DNA from: Heloderma charlesbogerti
Taxonomy: Eukaryota; Chordata; Lepidosauria; Squamata; Helodermatidae
DNA length: 64,000 nucleotides
Assembly: GCA_026122225.1 (NCBI GenBank)
Contig: JANEZZ010001566.1
Span: 286,001-350,000, forward strand
Direction: 5' to 3'
Part shown: positions 12,201 to 25,984 of the stretch, piece after piece
How the letters are laid out: the number at the start of each line of letters is the position of its first letter
Numbering within the stretch: position 1 is the first letter of the stretch
Translations under genes and position numbers: made by a program
Notes under the pieces: generated by a model
Told to the model about the DNA's origin: nothing
The model's database searches: none
The model's input: the letters and a program-made list of their open reading frames with translations, nothing else

Positions 12201-15200
12201 TAGAGAAGCAATGTTTTATATTTTCAACTTTCAGCTAAACTAATGGACACAAAACCACATAATTAATGGAAAGAACAAACTCCAAAAGGCTCATTTTATC
12301 TGACAGTATAACAAGGGTCAACAAACCTGATCCATAGAAACATGTTTGCCATGGTAATCAAGACGTATTGGAACTTCTGATGTGAATCGAAATTCTCTAA
12401 GAAGGAAAGAAAAGTAATATGTGCAACTCAAAGAAAACAACAGAGGAAAAAATGGAAACAGTAGATAAAATCCAAACCTTTGTTTACTGTGAGCAGTGAA
12501 AGTAAAAATTGACATCCCTGAACCCTATATATTATCGCATCAGTAACTTCCAGGTATTTGCTAAGAGGTCATGCTTACAGAGGATTTAGAAGTTGCCAGA
12601 CGTACTACTCATCTTAGTATCACAAAATCCTGTCTTAGGGCCCTTAGTGTTTTTGATACCCATGAGTCATCTAAGACTAAGACAGAGGCAGGGTCTGAGC
12701 TCCAAAACACAAAACCGCTCTTTAGAACCCAAATAAAGATGGTGCTGGAGGGAAGCACTTTGTTTTGCAGCATGCCAATTAAGGTTTTTTTATTAAAAAA
12801 TCTTAATAAAATAAACATCAGGAGGCACAGAGAGAATGGCAGGTGCCAAAAGAGATTTTCTCAGGCACATTGGTGCCCATTGGTATCATGTTGGAGTCTC
12901 CAGGTCTAGCTGGATGCAATTATCCCTTTCTCCGTGCTGAGCAGGGAAAATGCCTTCCCTTCAGCTGATTTAGATGGGACAGGTGGGAAGGCTGTGCATG
13001 CATGCTGGTATAAATGCTGCAAGTGGGAGTGGGGTGGCCGCGGTTACTTTAGGTTGTGGCCACAGCTGGCATACAGCCCTTAGGAGGTTTCTGGAGGAGT
13101 AATCCAGCCTTCGGACCATAAATGTTTCCCTATCCAATATAGACTATGTAACACTGGTCTTGAACCAAGTATTCTGGATTCCAATTTCTTTCTAAGCCCA
13201 ATTCAAGGTGCTGGTTTTGAGCTTTAAAACTCTACATAGCTTAGGGCCAGGCTACCTGAAAGGTTACCTCCACTTGTATGAGCCTGCCCATAATTTGCAA
13301 TCTTCATCAGAGTCCCTGTTGTCCCATCACCAAGATAAGACTAGGCTGGTGGGTAATGAGACAGACAGGGCCGTTCCTGTAGCAGAACCCTGACTATGGA
13401 ACTTGCTTGTAGGGATGGACAAACTCACCCTAATCTGCGCCACTTGCCGGACCCCCACTGGCCACGCCTGGCAAGCTGCTGTGCACCCTGTGCAGCGAGT
13501 GGCCACCCGATCCCTCACAGTGCCACCATTTTGCATAAAAATGACAGCTCAGCCTTTTTCATAAAGGCCCATTTTCACAAATGCAAAATGGACCATTTAC
13601 CCTGTAATTTTGCGTAAATGGCTGCTTTATGCCCACCATTTGTACACATGGGTATTTACAAAAAAAGTCTGAGCTGTCATTTTTATGCAAATGGAGGGTC
13701 GGCGAGGGATCAGGGATCCCCACGCTTGCCCGAGTCAGGCAAGCATGGGGATCCACAGACTGCCAGACTCCACCCCCCTCCAGGATTCCTGCAACATCCC
13801 TACGTCCTCCATACAGGGTCAGATTGGCACCACCTTTACCAAGTTTTAGACTTGCACTGTTTTGCTGGGCTTTTGCTGGCCTTTGGCTTGTTTTAAGACT
13901 GTTATATTTCTGCTTTGCTGCTGTGCTTTGTCAGTTTTATTGTACTGCTGTTTAAAATTGTATGTTGCCTTGAAGACACTGGTAGGTAGAAAAGTGATCT
14001 AGAAATACTTTAAAGAAATAAATATATGGGCTTTTATGGTAATGTTAAATGAAATTCCTATTATTTGGTTCTCTGCTTCTACTCTTTCATTACTTTTGAG
14101 TCTGTCTTTAGTCTCTGCTCTCACCTTCTCTAGTAACTTCCCACACCTTCTTAGGAAGACCTATCCTGCATTTTGAGAACCACAGATCTACAATCTATCT
14201 CTAAAACATTATCCCCAATTCAAAGGGAGTAACTCTAACTGCTGCTGATCAGTTATATCAACCCACGATCCATGTTTATAAATACTTATCAGTAAATGAA
14301 TATGATACCCAGGGTCTTAAGCAGGAATGGAAGAGGGAACTGGATCACCCCATTTTGCCTAATCAATGGATCGCTGCCTTAGCGTATGTATCTGAAGTGC
14401 CTATGGATCTCAGGTTATGTCTTATTCAGCAAAAACTCTTGTTCCATGTCTACTGGACCCCGCAATGTCTCTTTGAGGATGGTTTGTCCAAGTTGGCTAA
14501 ATGCTGGAGGTGTAATACAGCTAATGCGTTCCGGCTTGCCCAATAGTTGCCTCTTTTTGGGAGGAAGCTATTGTACCAATAAACTCTGTATTGCAACACT
14601 CTTTACTATTTACTGATGTACATGTCCTTTTAAATTATCTACCTGCTTCCTGGAAGATAATGCACCGTCAGCTCAAACGGATTCTCTGCACCCTTTTGAC
14701 AGCTAAAAGACTGATATAACGACATTGGAAGGATAAATGGTCACTTCCTATAATGTAATGGATTGAGGACCTAACAACAATTTCAAAATTTGAATGGACA
14801 ATATATGGGGGCTGCTCGCAAATGGATACATATATGGGTATTTGGTCTGCCTTTGTTGAGGCTTGTTAATTTTTTTTAGAAAACTGTATTTTCATACACA
14901 TATATAAATTTCATAAGCATTAATTGAAACTGATATATTCAAATCATGTATAGTTATATTTTTCTCTTTTCTTTTCATGGTTTTGTTTTGTTGAAATTTA
15001 CAATATTTTTTTAAACCCTCTAACTGCTGCTTCCACTGGAGAACGTTATATATGCAAGAAGCTCTGTATATAAGCATATGGATATTGCCACACATATAGG
15101 GTTCTGGACTGGGACTACTACATGGAAGTCCACTAATTTATGGATATACTTGTGGACTGTAGAAATTAGAGTTTACAAAAGAGTAAAATGAGGTCTCATT

Positions 15201-18200
15201 GATCTAAGAAGTCCCAAGGTACCTGAAAAAGATTGGTTGATCACTGAACGATGCCTCATCATGTGCGAAATTATGGTCATCCCCATTGAGCACATCCACA
15301 GAATCAACACTTCCATTCTGGCTCAATTGTTTGTGTAATGAGAAAGAAATTATTGGGCTTGGCTCCTTGAAACCACTGTAGTGCCTGGGCAAGGTACATG
15401 TTACTTCAGCACCAGGAGGCTTTTTAACTGCAAATAAATTAATTCATGCTGAAATCCAAGGCAGTCAATGGAATAGTTATTTGCATGCAGCAGTTGTCAA
15501 ATTCATTATGTGTATGAATTCATAATACACATTAAGTATATATGGTTTTTAAAATATGGAACAATTTATGTCAGGATATTTACCCTCAGGATCCGGAGTC
15601 ATTAGGATTTCTACCTCTGTAGATAGGCTAGTGAAAAAATCCTTGAAGAAAAACAGGGCATCCTACAACATAAAAATTAGCATGTATTAGTTTGAAATAA
15701 AAAGAACTCTGCTACTGAGTTTTTTAAAATATTGTTACTCATGTGCTACTGCAAACATAAGAAGAAAACATACTGTGCCGGCTAGCAAGAGTTCTTTTCC
15801 TTAACTTGTTACTAGTCCTTCATTTCAAAAATGAATTTCTGAGGACAAACAATCTAAGAACTGTAAAAGCACATTGACTATTAGAAGTGACGTATCAACC
15901 ATGAACAAGGGAGGACACCTTGGTACCCTACATCAGTGCTTTCAGTTCCAAGGAAGAAAGGCAAGCTGAGAGAGTATATGTGAGCATATGTGTGCTCATG
16001 CCTGTATGTAGTGCATATATAATAAGCCGATTTTCCATCATGCCAAGAAAAAGAATCTCTAGCCAAGTCTGGGACTATGTAGATAGGGGCTGGCTCAGTT
16101 CTCAATGGTGCCTGTTAACTTATATGGGACAAAGTAAATGGGCTTCCACCTGAGACACAGTCCAGAGAGGGCAAAACCACTCCTTGCCCCAGACACTGGG
16201 TTCACGAGTGCCATCTTTAGGCCCTACTACAGTCGTTTACCATGAGTGTACCCCTTTACTTTCTCCTATGCTTTTCACTCATATCAGGGAAAGTTAAGGT
16301 GCTGCATGTGAAGACAAAACACCCTTAGCTCTCATCAGTGAGTGGCCCATAAAATGAAGTACAACCTATCTCTGTGCAAAAACATGTATTGTGCGCACAT
16401 CCCTGGAGGACCTTCCCTCCCTCCACACATAACTGCACATCATGAAATAAAGTGAAATCATGATGATGGACATTTCTCTAATGATTAACAATAGCAAGAC
16501 TGGCATCTCTGAAATCTCTACATATCTTAGTTTTCAGTTTTTAATAGTCTAGATAATTTGTTACTTGCACACCAAAAGAAAGGTTCTCTTTGCACCACCC
16601 AGGTAAGTTATTCATATAATAACGGCAAATGCATAAATATAGTTGCAAAATTAATCAAATCTAAACTTCCATAAATAACGCAAGTCAAAAAAATGTGTAT
16701 TATAGGTTACGGGAATGAATGATTAAGCAATTATTAAATTATTTTTTTCCAACAGGAGTTAACAGATTACATTGCATCTATTATATGCTTTTTTCTCTCT
16801 ATACAGCTCTTCTTCAAGGCTAAACTGGGCATGTTTAGCCTTGAGAAGACTGAGGGGAGATATGATAGCACTCTTCAAGTACTTGAAAGGTTGTCACAGA
16901 GAAGAAGGCCAGGATGATCTCTTCTCGATCATCCCAGAGTGCAGGACATGGAATAATGGGCTCAAGTTACAGGAAGCCAGATTCCGGCTGAACATCAGGA
17001 AAAACTTCCTGACTGTAAGAGCAATACGACAATGGAACCAATTACCTGGGGAGGTGGTGGGCTCTCCCACACTGGAGGCCTTCAAGACGAGGCTGGACAG
17101 CCATTTGTCAGGGATGCTCTGACTTGGATTCCTGCCTTGAGCAGGGGGTTGGACTCGATGGCCTTGTAGGCCCCTTCCAACCCTACTATTCTATGATTCT
17201 ATGATTCTTGCTAAACCAACCTGGTCAATATTGAGGCGAAGTGGCATTAGTGATACCCGTAAACAACACTCTTGAGGTGATCTGCCCGACTCTGGACGAA
17301 CATGCAACACTTTGACTGTCAACTGAAGCACAAAGAGTCAAAACAGAAAGAAAAGCTCAGTAAAGATGAGAGTACATAAGCTAACTGTCTGTTTTATAAA
17401 TACTGTCTGAGCAATGTTCACAACTAATGTTTTCCAAAGCCCCTATAACATGAAAGACATTCTGATCCTAGATCTCATTAAATTTAGAGTTACAGCCCAC
17501 TTTCTGGTAATCAGGGTAATTTCAGCTGGAAAAGACCATCTTGGGTTATCTAGCTCAACCCCTCCAACAGTAGGATATTCAAGCCCCACTTTAACAATGT
17601 GTTATCTGGATTCCCCTTGGACAGTCTTCTTGTGCATACCATTCTAGGCAGCTGAAATCCCAATTTTAAACACGATGAAACATGTAGCAAAAGTTGGGGA
17701 GGTGTATCTGTGAGTTCTATTTCTTGATTGTCCTCCCACCGGGAGTTGAAAAGCAGAGACAATTCTCATGGAATACATACTTCTGCACTGCACCTGAGTG
17801 TCATAGCTATTCTAGTCCCCCCTTCACTCCCCCATTTACAATTTTCAGCACATGGTTTTACAGCCATACCATATTAGAATGTGCTTTTCTAGGCATCTCT
17901 TTACTACAGTAGAGGTAAAGAAATTTATTCATTTGTGATGTAGCCAAGCGATCTCTGATCTCAAGATCTTGAACCACAAACACTTGACGGGACACTGGTT
18001 GCTCCAACAGGTTGATCTCACGTTCTGGTTCACCTGATGGGTATACTTCATGTTGGAATTTCACCTTATAAAACCAGAAACATGGAAAAAGCAAGAGTTC
18101 TGTTAGGACTCACTTTCCCTTTTACAACATTACACACAGCAAAACTACCCGCCCAACTATCATATTAGGAAAATATAGGTTCGTTTCCAGGACTAATTTA

Positions 18201-21200
18201 CAGTATTTTAAAAATTTATTAGTTTCATTCCTGTATCGCCCAATAGCCAAAGCTCTCTGGAAATCGTCTCTTTGTGTTTCAGGATAAAGAGTAGATAAAC
18301 GCAAAATGGCTTTCATTTCCACTAGCCCTCTGTTGGAAAGCTATAGTTTTTCTCCTCCTTATCCTCAGTACATTTTCAATTAGCACCAACCGAGAACTGC
18401 ATGGAATCGTCTATTTATGCGCCATTAAAATATTTATATCCTGCCATTCCATCCCAAATTCAGTACTCATGGCAGCTAACATAGAACCACCACCACAAGA
18501 TTAAACAACCAAATCACAGACAGGAGCACAGCGCTAAAAGCTACAGTCACAGTAAAATGGACTGTGGGACCATTAAGGCTCCAGCAGTGTCCAATACACC
18601 ACCCTGAAAACTTGGCAGAATTCCAGAATAAGGAGGTGCAGTTGAAGAACAAAGAGAAAAGGAAGCAAGCTCTAGTGCTCATATGGAAACCCCCTCTCCC
18701 ACACGCATCCACATAAACTTCCCCCATCTCTTAAACTGAGTCAGAGGCTTCTCTTGAAGGTGTTTCAAGTCTCAAGAAGTGGTTTATTTGCATTTGGAAG
18801 AGGGAGGCCTGCAAAGCACATGGCACACACACAAACTGCCCACACAGCACACTGAATTCTGGTTGTTGCCTGATACAAGAGGAGAGATACCTCCAGGTTA
18901 AGTTCAAAAGTCAAACAGTTTACTGCTTTGGCTCAACAAGACAGAAAGTGGCCGAGACACTACTCAGATTTTACAGCCAGTAGGAAAAGCCTATATAGCC
19001 TCTGTGTTCTCATGGCACCAAATAAACGTTCATTAATAATTTGGGCAAAATGGGTCCCCATCAGTTGCCCAGAAGTCCCAGAAACAAACAACTGCAACCC
19101 TTTCATTAACTCTTACCTTACTTAACTGTATTTCCATCAAGAAATCTGGGTTCCTTCCTTTTCCCCCACAGGCTGTGTTACGCCCATGCCTTGTTGGTGT
19201 GTGAGAAGGAGAGCTCTGAGGACTACTAAAATAAGAGGAGGGATATTACTTTTCTGTTTAAATTGAAAGTTGGACTCACAACAGCTCTTTCATTACTCAG
19301 TTGTGCACAGTCCACTGTGTTATACAAAATGTCACAACTGATTTTTTCTAGTTAGAAAAGGAACTAACTGAACATGTTGCCACTGTTTTCCGGAATATAT
19401 TTTCCTCTTGCAATAACTGTGCAGAGCCATGAAGAGAATAATACAATGGAGAAATATTACATAACTATTAGCAAAATGTGAACTGGTTTAAAAACCACGT
19501 TCAGAATAGACATCTACTGCAAGGATGAAGCCTGCCTTCACCACCTTTGACTTTACTAACACTATCCATATGTTTCAAGAAAACCCTAATTTTAAAAAAC
19601 CTACCAGGTTTGGTACATAATTTAGGCAGCTATTCTGCACTCACACAGATGTATGTCCTGGGCAAAGGGACTGAGACAGTAGCCATGGTACCCATTTTCA
19701 AATGAATTCATTTTTTAAAACATGCATTAGCCCATCTATCTCTTTGTTTGGAAGTCCAATTCACAGCTCCTGTATAAAAAGATAATGAACCGGTACCTGA
19801 AGTACTTACATGTAACTTTTAGCTGGAGATGTAGGTGGTGCATTCCCAAAGTCCTTTCCCCCATAAAGGTGCCAAATGAGTGATATTTCTTTGACAACAT
19901 AGCGCACCAATGGGACAGGAAAACGTAATGGCGTTTTGCTTGTGTCTGCCTTTTTTACTGGCAGGCTGAAATGGTTCTCTTTTATCAGGATAGCATCATC
20001 GACCATTGTTTTCACTACTGGCTCTTCTTCCTTATCCTAAATATTACAGGATATTAAGGGCATGCACATTAAATTCTTCCTCCCACCCACCCATTCAGAT
20101 GTTTGTTTTAAAGTGGCAAAACTAGAATACTTGGTTGATTTTTGCTATTGTTTGACGGCACCTTAAGATTAACTTCTTAATTACAGAAAGGCATTAGCCT
20201 TCATAGGCAACAACCGAATTCATTAGATACTGAGGTGGAACTGGGGAAAATAAAGTGGAAAATTCAGTTAAAAGGTGACAAAAGGTGCTTCTAGGTGAGG
20301 GTTTCATTGTGTATTTATGCAATAGTTGATCAGCAAATAAATTAATCTATGTTTCTCAAAATGTACTTTTCTCATTTTGATTTCAATTTCTTATTAAGGT
20401 CAGGAATTTCTTACAGAGACAACAGCTTTTGGTGCAAAAAGAATACAGAAGTCATCATTTTCAGAAGGTACATCTCCTATAGCTTCATTAATCATATTTG
20501 GAGTGAATGATGCATAGGTGGGGCTTGGCTCTTGAGAGAGGTTCCCACTTTCATCAGGAAACAGGAAAAGGTCTGAGCAAGTTGGTGCTGGTGTTTGAGT
20601 CTTTTCGTCCAAAATTCCTAGGAAAAGAGAAACAAGACAGTTACATAGAAATATTTTCATGCAGCCTACAAACCCATTATGTCTGAACGTAGCCAATGAT
20701 AAACCATGGTCCTCTGGCAGGCTGCACTGAGACCACAAGTTCAGTTTTAGATTAACCACAGTTTAATATGTCATCCAAATCCTAAACTGTGGCTAATCTT
20801 TGCTATGGTTAGTTGAAACCAACAAGTTTCATAAACTATGGTTTGCAGTTGGCTTGTTTCAACAAAATATAGTTGTTCATCCTGGCTTACAGACTTCTCT
20901 TGCAGCTGCGTCAGAGGAGTGGCGACTCACAAGTCTGGAAGGAGGCTAGTCTCATTCTCATAATGCTGAACCATGCTTTAGCCTTATGCCCAAACAAGGC
21001 CTATATGAAACAGTTTGACTAGCAGGTCTGTGTGGCGACCCCAAGTGTACCTATTATGTAGATATAACATACTTAGCAATCCTAGAATAAAATCACCTTT
21101 GATTAACTGTAACCAGAGATACATTTTACCTCATAGGTAAAAATAGTCAGATGTCAACCTCAAGTATCAGGGAACACAACAGTTTTTAAAGAAAATGCTG

Positions 21201-24200
21201 CCAAGTTAGTCTTCTGAATGGGGTCTAATATCACAAGATGTCTCAACTCTGCCATTGCTTAATTTCTGAACCTGAATTGTTACGTTAACCAACCACAAGT
21301 ACTCTTTTCTCATGTCTCATTAATGTATACTATGCATTATACATTGTATATACTTCTACAGCATCACCTGGGAAATAAGTATGTCACAGTGCTCCAATAT
21401 AAAAGGGCTACCTTCTACCATATGAGCCTACCAGTTAAGATCTTTGGGATACGCTCTCCTTCACATCCCACCAACATCTGAATTTCCTTAACTGGGATAC
21501 AGGAGAGGGCCTTCTCAGTTGCCATGCCTAAGCTTTGGAACTCCCTTCCTAGAGAGAACCGCCTCATTTCCTCTTCAGCGGCCTCCCAACAGTGTAAAAA
21601 CTTGACTGTTCCGTCAAGTATTTGATTTGCTAATTGGTCACATTATAAACTGCAATTTTAATCTCCTGATTTTTATTTGAATTTATATTTGCCTACTATT
21701 TTATTTTTCTTTATTGAAATCATAATTTTATTGTATTTTGTTGTTGCTACTTTATTTTTGTGAGCTGCCTTCAGCATTTCCAGGGAAAAGACAGAATGTA
21801 AATATTTTAAATATATAAAGAGTTGAAAGTCAGAACAACATGTTTAACTGTATGTATGGAAGTAATTAATACTTTCCTCCAGTATTAGCAGTTAACTAGA
21901 TTAAGCATACAAAATATAAGCATACTGGATTATATTCAAAGAGTTAATGTGGATTCATGTGGTAGTGGATTTAAATGGCATCCAGTTGAAAATAAGAGAA
22001 ATCTGGAAAGATCTACCATTGGCTTGTGGTTTACTGGGGGAAGTAAGTTGCTGGGTTTCAATCTCTTCCATTGCATCGCTCATTAAATCCCGTAAAATCT
22101 GTTGGTCAGCTTCAGCAAGGATTGGCCCTTGGGAAGATGGTCGGGTAGAAACATCTGCCTAAAAAACAAAGATTACATTAATTCAAACTTATAAAAAAGA
22201 AACTCAGTGCTGTTCCTGATAACTACCCGTGGCTTTATTACATGATGACTTAGTTATACAAGTACTGGGCAGTATCCAATACTTCCTGCACACTAGCAGG
22301 ACCCACCACTAGCACAATGGGCAGCTAGCAGTTCCAGGGACAGCCAGAAACAAGCGGAAATGCTCATTTCTAGAACAGGGCAGGGCAGGTCAGTGAAGCT
22401 TGAGGAAGGAAGCTCTGATGACCTGTCCCAGTCCAGAAATAGGCATTTCTTCTTTTTCCAGGGTTGTTTTTTCAACCACTACTTTCAGTTGTGGGAGCAA
22501 TGAATCCTGCTTGTACAACAGAACAAGTGGGAGCACAGCAGTCCTGGATACTGCCCATGGTTTCCAAACTTTATGAAGGGGATATAGACAATAAACCTTG
22601 TTCAGGATGCCCTATTGAGTCAATGTCCAGGCTCAGAAGTTAGCTAGATATTTAACCCTTCTAACAGGCCAGCCAATGTTCTCATAGTTGATTTTATTTA
22701 TTACATTTCTATGCCACCCAACAGCCAAAGTTTTCTGGGTAGTTCATGAAACAAAACTTAAAACTCTAAAAATTCAAAAACATAATATAACCCACTCATT
22801 TGGGAATCACAGTGCTGTTTCTTCTTAAGCTTAGGAAATGAACTGAAGCTGTAACTTTTACCCCTATACACAAGATTTCAGAAAATTTGCAACACCACTG
22901 TTGATTGCCAATACATATTCTATCAGGGCATAACAACATCTGAAACAGTCCAGTCCATGCATGACTAGTATAAAGAGGAAAGAATATCAGGTTGAAATTA
23001 CAAATGTTTTCTAATAGTGATCTAAGTGTTAAATGTTCAGTGAAACATTTACTTGCAGCATACAAAAACTACCCATTATTAAAATATATAATCAAACAAG
23101 CATATATTTTAAGAAAAGAAGCAGAAAGAACTAGAAGAACAGGCTAAAACAAAACATGGAAGACAAATTATACTATAAAATGTCAATGTCCCCCCTCCAT
23201 CACAAGACATATTCCTAAGTAGATGGAAACTATGTGGTAGGGCTATTTTTCCCTGAAAGCTCTGTCTAAGTACCAGTTTCCATTATTGTGAACAAAGCTA
23301 AACCATAAAATGGTGATGATGGTTGAAAGAGGGGAGCTGGGAGAGACGCCTTTGCATACCTTTGCATTTTGTTTGGTCACTCCAGAAGTAGCCTCTGTCT
23401 TAGCAGGTGGAGTCAAATCACCGTAACTTGCAATATACTGTATAAGATTCATTAATGCAGCACAAGAGTCGGAGCATGTTCGAATGTGGATTACATCACT
23501 GGAACAATGTAGTTCAAAGCGTGGTTTACTCTAGGCAACAGAAAATAAGTCAAAAACATGTTTCACACCAACACAAGGTACATTCAGGACTGATTTAAGA
23601 AAAGTATATGATAATGGAACTGAATACATGCTTTCCGAAAATGACCAAGTATGCTTGGGAGCCCAAGTCAACGCAAGCCCTACTGGAAGGAAGTTTCACC
23701 CTCATCCTACATTCATTTACTTGGAATTTTCAGTTGAACATTTTCCCAAGTATGCTTAACATCAAACCTTTACTTTTATCATGACTTTTAAAAAGAAAAA
23801 ATAACCACACAAAAATAAGCTTTTATTATTTCAATTTAAATCCTTACTCGCTCCACATCAGATCCAGGTTTCACTGCCCTTATGGTCAGTTCCAATAGTC
23901 CCATGTCCATAACTCGAACATAATCTTAAAAAACAAAATAAATATCAAATAAACTGCTTAAATGCTACCTATGTTTTAAAAGCAGGCTACTAATTTAACA
24001 CATATACACTTAAACTGCAGTTCAGTTTCTTCAATAATATATTGTATTTTATCCTGCCTTAAACATACTTTCTCAGCTTTAAAGTTATCTCTCTGTCCCC
24101 ATGCCTTCTATGCACACCTCAACTACCCCCATGATGCTAGACTGTTCTAGGACTGAGATTCAAGTCCGAGATTCAAACGTTTTCCAATCTACAGAAAAAA

Positions 24201-25947
24201 AGCAGATAAATCAATGGTGTCAGGAAGGAACCTCTTTAACTGCTGTTTTGATACATTCTGGCTGGGAATGATTTAGTGGACAATTCTGACTTGTACCCCG
24301 GTCATCAACTTTATGGCTGTTTACTGATAAATCCTGCATTTATTAAAATGCTGGAAGCAGGATGGATAATGTACCGTTGAAGAAAGTTAGACAAGAAACA
24401 TCCATGTATGAAACAAAGAACTGCAAACACCACCATGCCACAATCATGTCCAATTTACTACAACCTGCTAACTCCATTTGCGTAATATACAGTCAGGGCC
24501 AGAAATATTGGAACAACGATAACTGTTTTGGCAGTTGGCCTCCATACACCACCACAATGAAGTTGAAAGGAAACACACCCAGATGGGAGCAAAGTCAGGA
24601 CTTTCAGCTGTAATTCAAGGGGTTTGATAAAAGTGGGGCACTAACCATTCAGGAGGGACAGCCAGTGGCATACACACACACCCATTGTTGGTGGCTCATA
24701 AGTAATGGAACAAACCAGCATCATTTCAAACTTAAGGATTGCCTTTAATACCTGGATGAAAATCCTTTCCAGTCAATGACTGCCTGAAGTCTGGAACCCA
24801 TGGACATGACCAAATGCTGAGTTTCCTCCCTCAAGATGCTTTGCCAGGCTTTTACTGCAGCTGCCTTCAGCTGCGGCTTGTTTGTGGGCCTTTCTGCCTT
24901 TAGTCATCTCTTCAGTAAGTGAAAAGCATGCTCTATTGGGTTGAGATCAGGTGACTGACTTGGCCACTGAAGAACATCCCACTTCTTTGCCTTGAGAAAC
25001 TCTTGGGTAGCTTTTGCTGTATGCTTTGGTTCATTATCCATCTGCAATATGAAGCGGCGTCCTATCAGTTTGGCAGCATTCAGCTGAATCTGAGCAGAAA
25101 GTACAGCCCTATACACTTCAGAATTCATCCTGCTGCATTTATCAGCAGTCAGGTCATCAATAAACACCAGTGACCCAGTTCCATTGGCAGCCATACATGC
25201 CCATGCCATAACACTGCCTCCACCATGTTTGACAGATGATGTGGTATGCTCTGGATCATGAGCTGTTCCTTTCCTTCTCCATACCTTTCTCTTCCCATCA
25301 TTCTGGTACAAGTTAATCTGGGCTTCATCAGTCCAAAGAATCTTATTCCAGAACTGGGCAGGCTTTTTCAGGGGTTTGCTGGCAAAGGCTAATCTGGCCT
25401 TTCGGTTCTTGAGCGTTACCAGTGGTTTGCACCTTGTTGTGAAGCCTCTGTATCTACATTCATAAAGCTGTCTCTTGACTGTAGATGTCGACAATGACAT
25501 GCCTATCTCCGCAAGAGTGTTCTTGACCTGGCCAGATGTTGTGAAAGGGTCCCTCTTCACCATGAGCAGAATTCTGCGGTCATCCACCTTAGTTGTCTTC
25601 CGTGGTCTTCCAGGCCTTTTGCTGTTGCTGAGCTTGCCACTTAATTCCTTCTTTTTCGGGATTTTCCGAACTGTTGTGTTGGCTACTCCCACTGTTTTGC
25701 GATCTCTCTGATGGGTTTATTTTGTTTCCTCAGCCTAATGATGGCCTCCTTCACTCGCATGGACACCTCTTTGGACCTCATGTTGGGAGTTCCAGTGAAC
25801 AGCTACCGAATGCAAATGTAACACTCAGAACCACCTCCAGGCCTTTTATCTGCTTGATTGGTCATGGGGTAGCCAGGAAACAGGCCACACCTGGCTATGC
25901 AGCTACTTCTCAGCCATTCGTTCTATTACTTATGAGCCACCAACGAT

Positions 25948-25984
<37 letters not shown>

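Noticed and set aside
16772..17122. 116-codon plus-strand frame as a host gene
   Set aside because: It is the C-terminus of CR1 ORF2, followed by the CR1 3' end.
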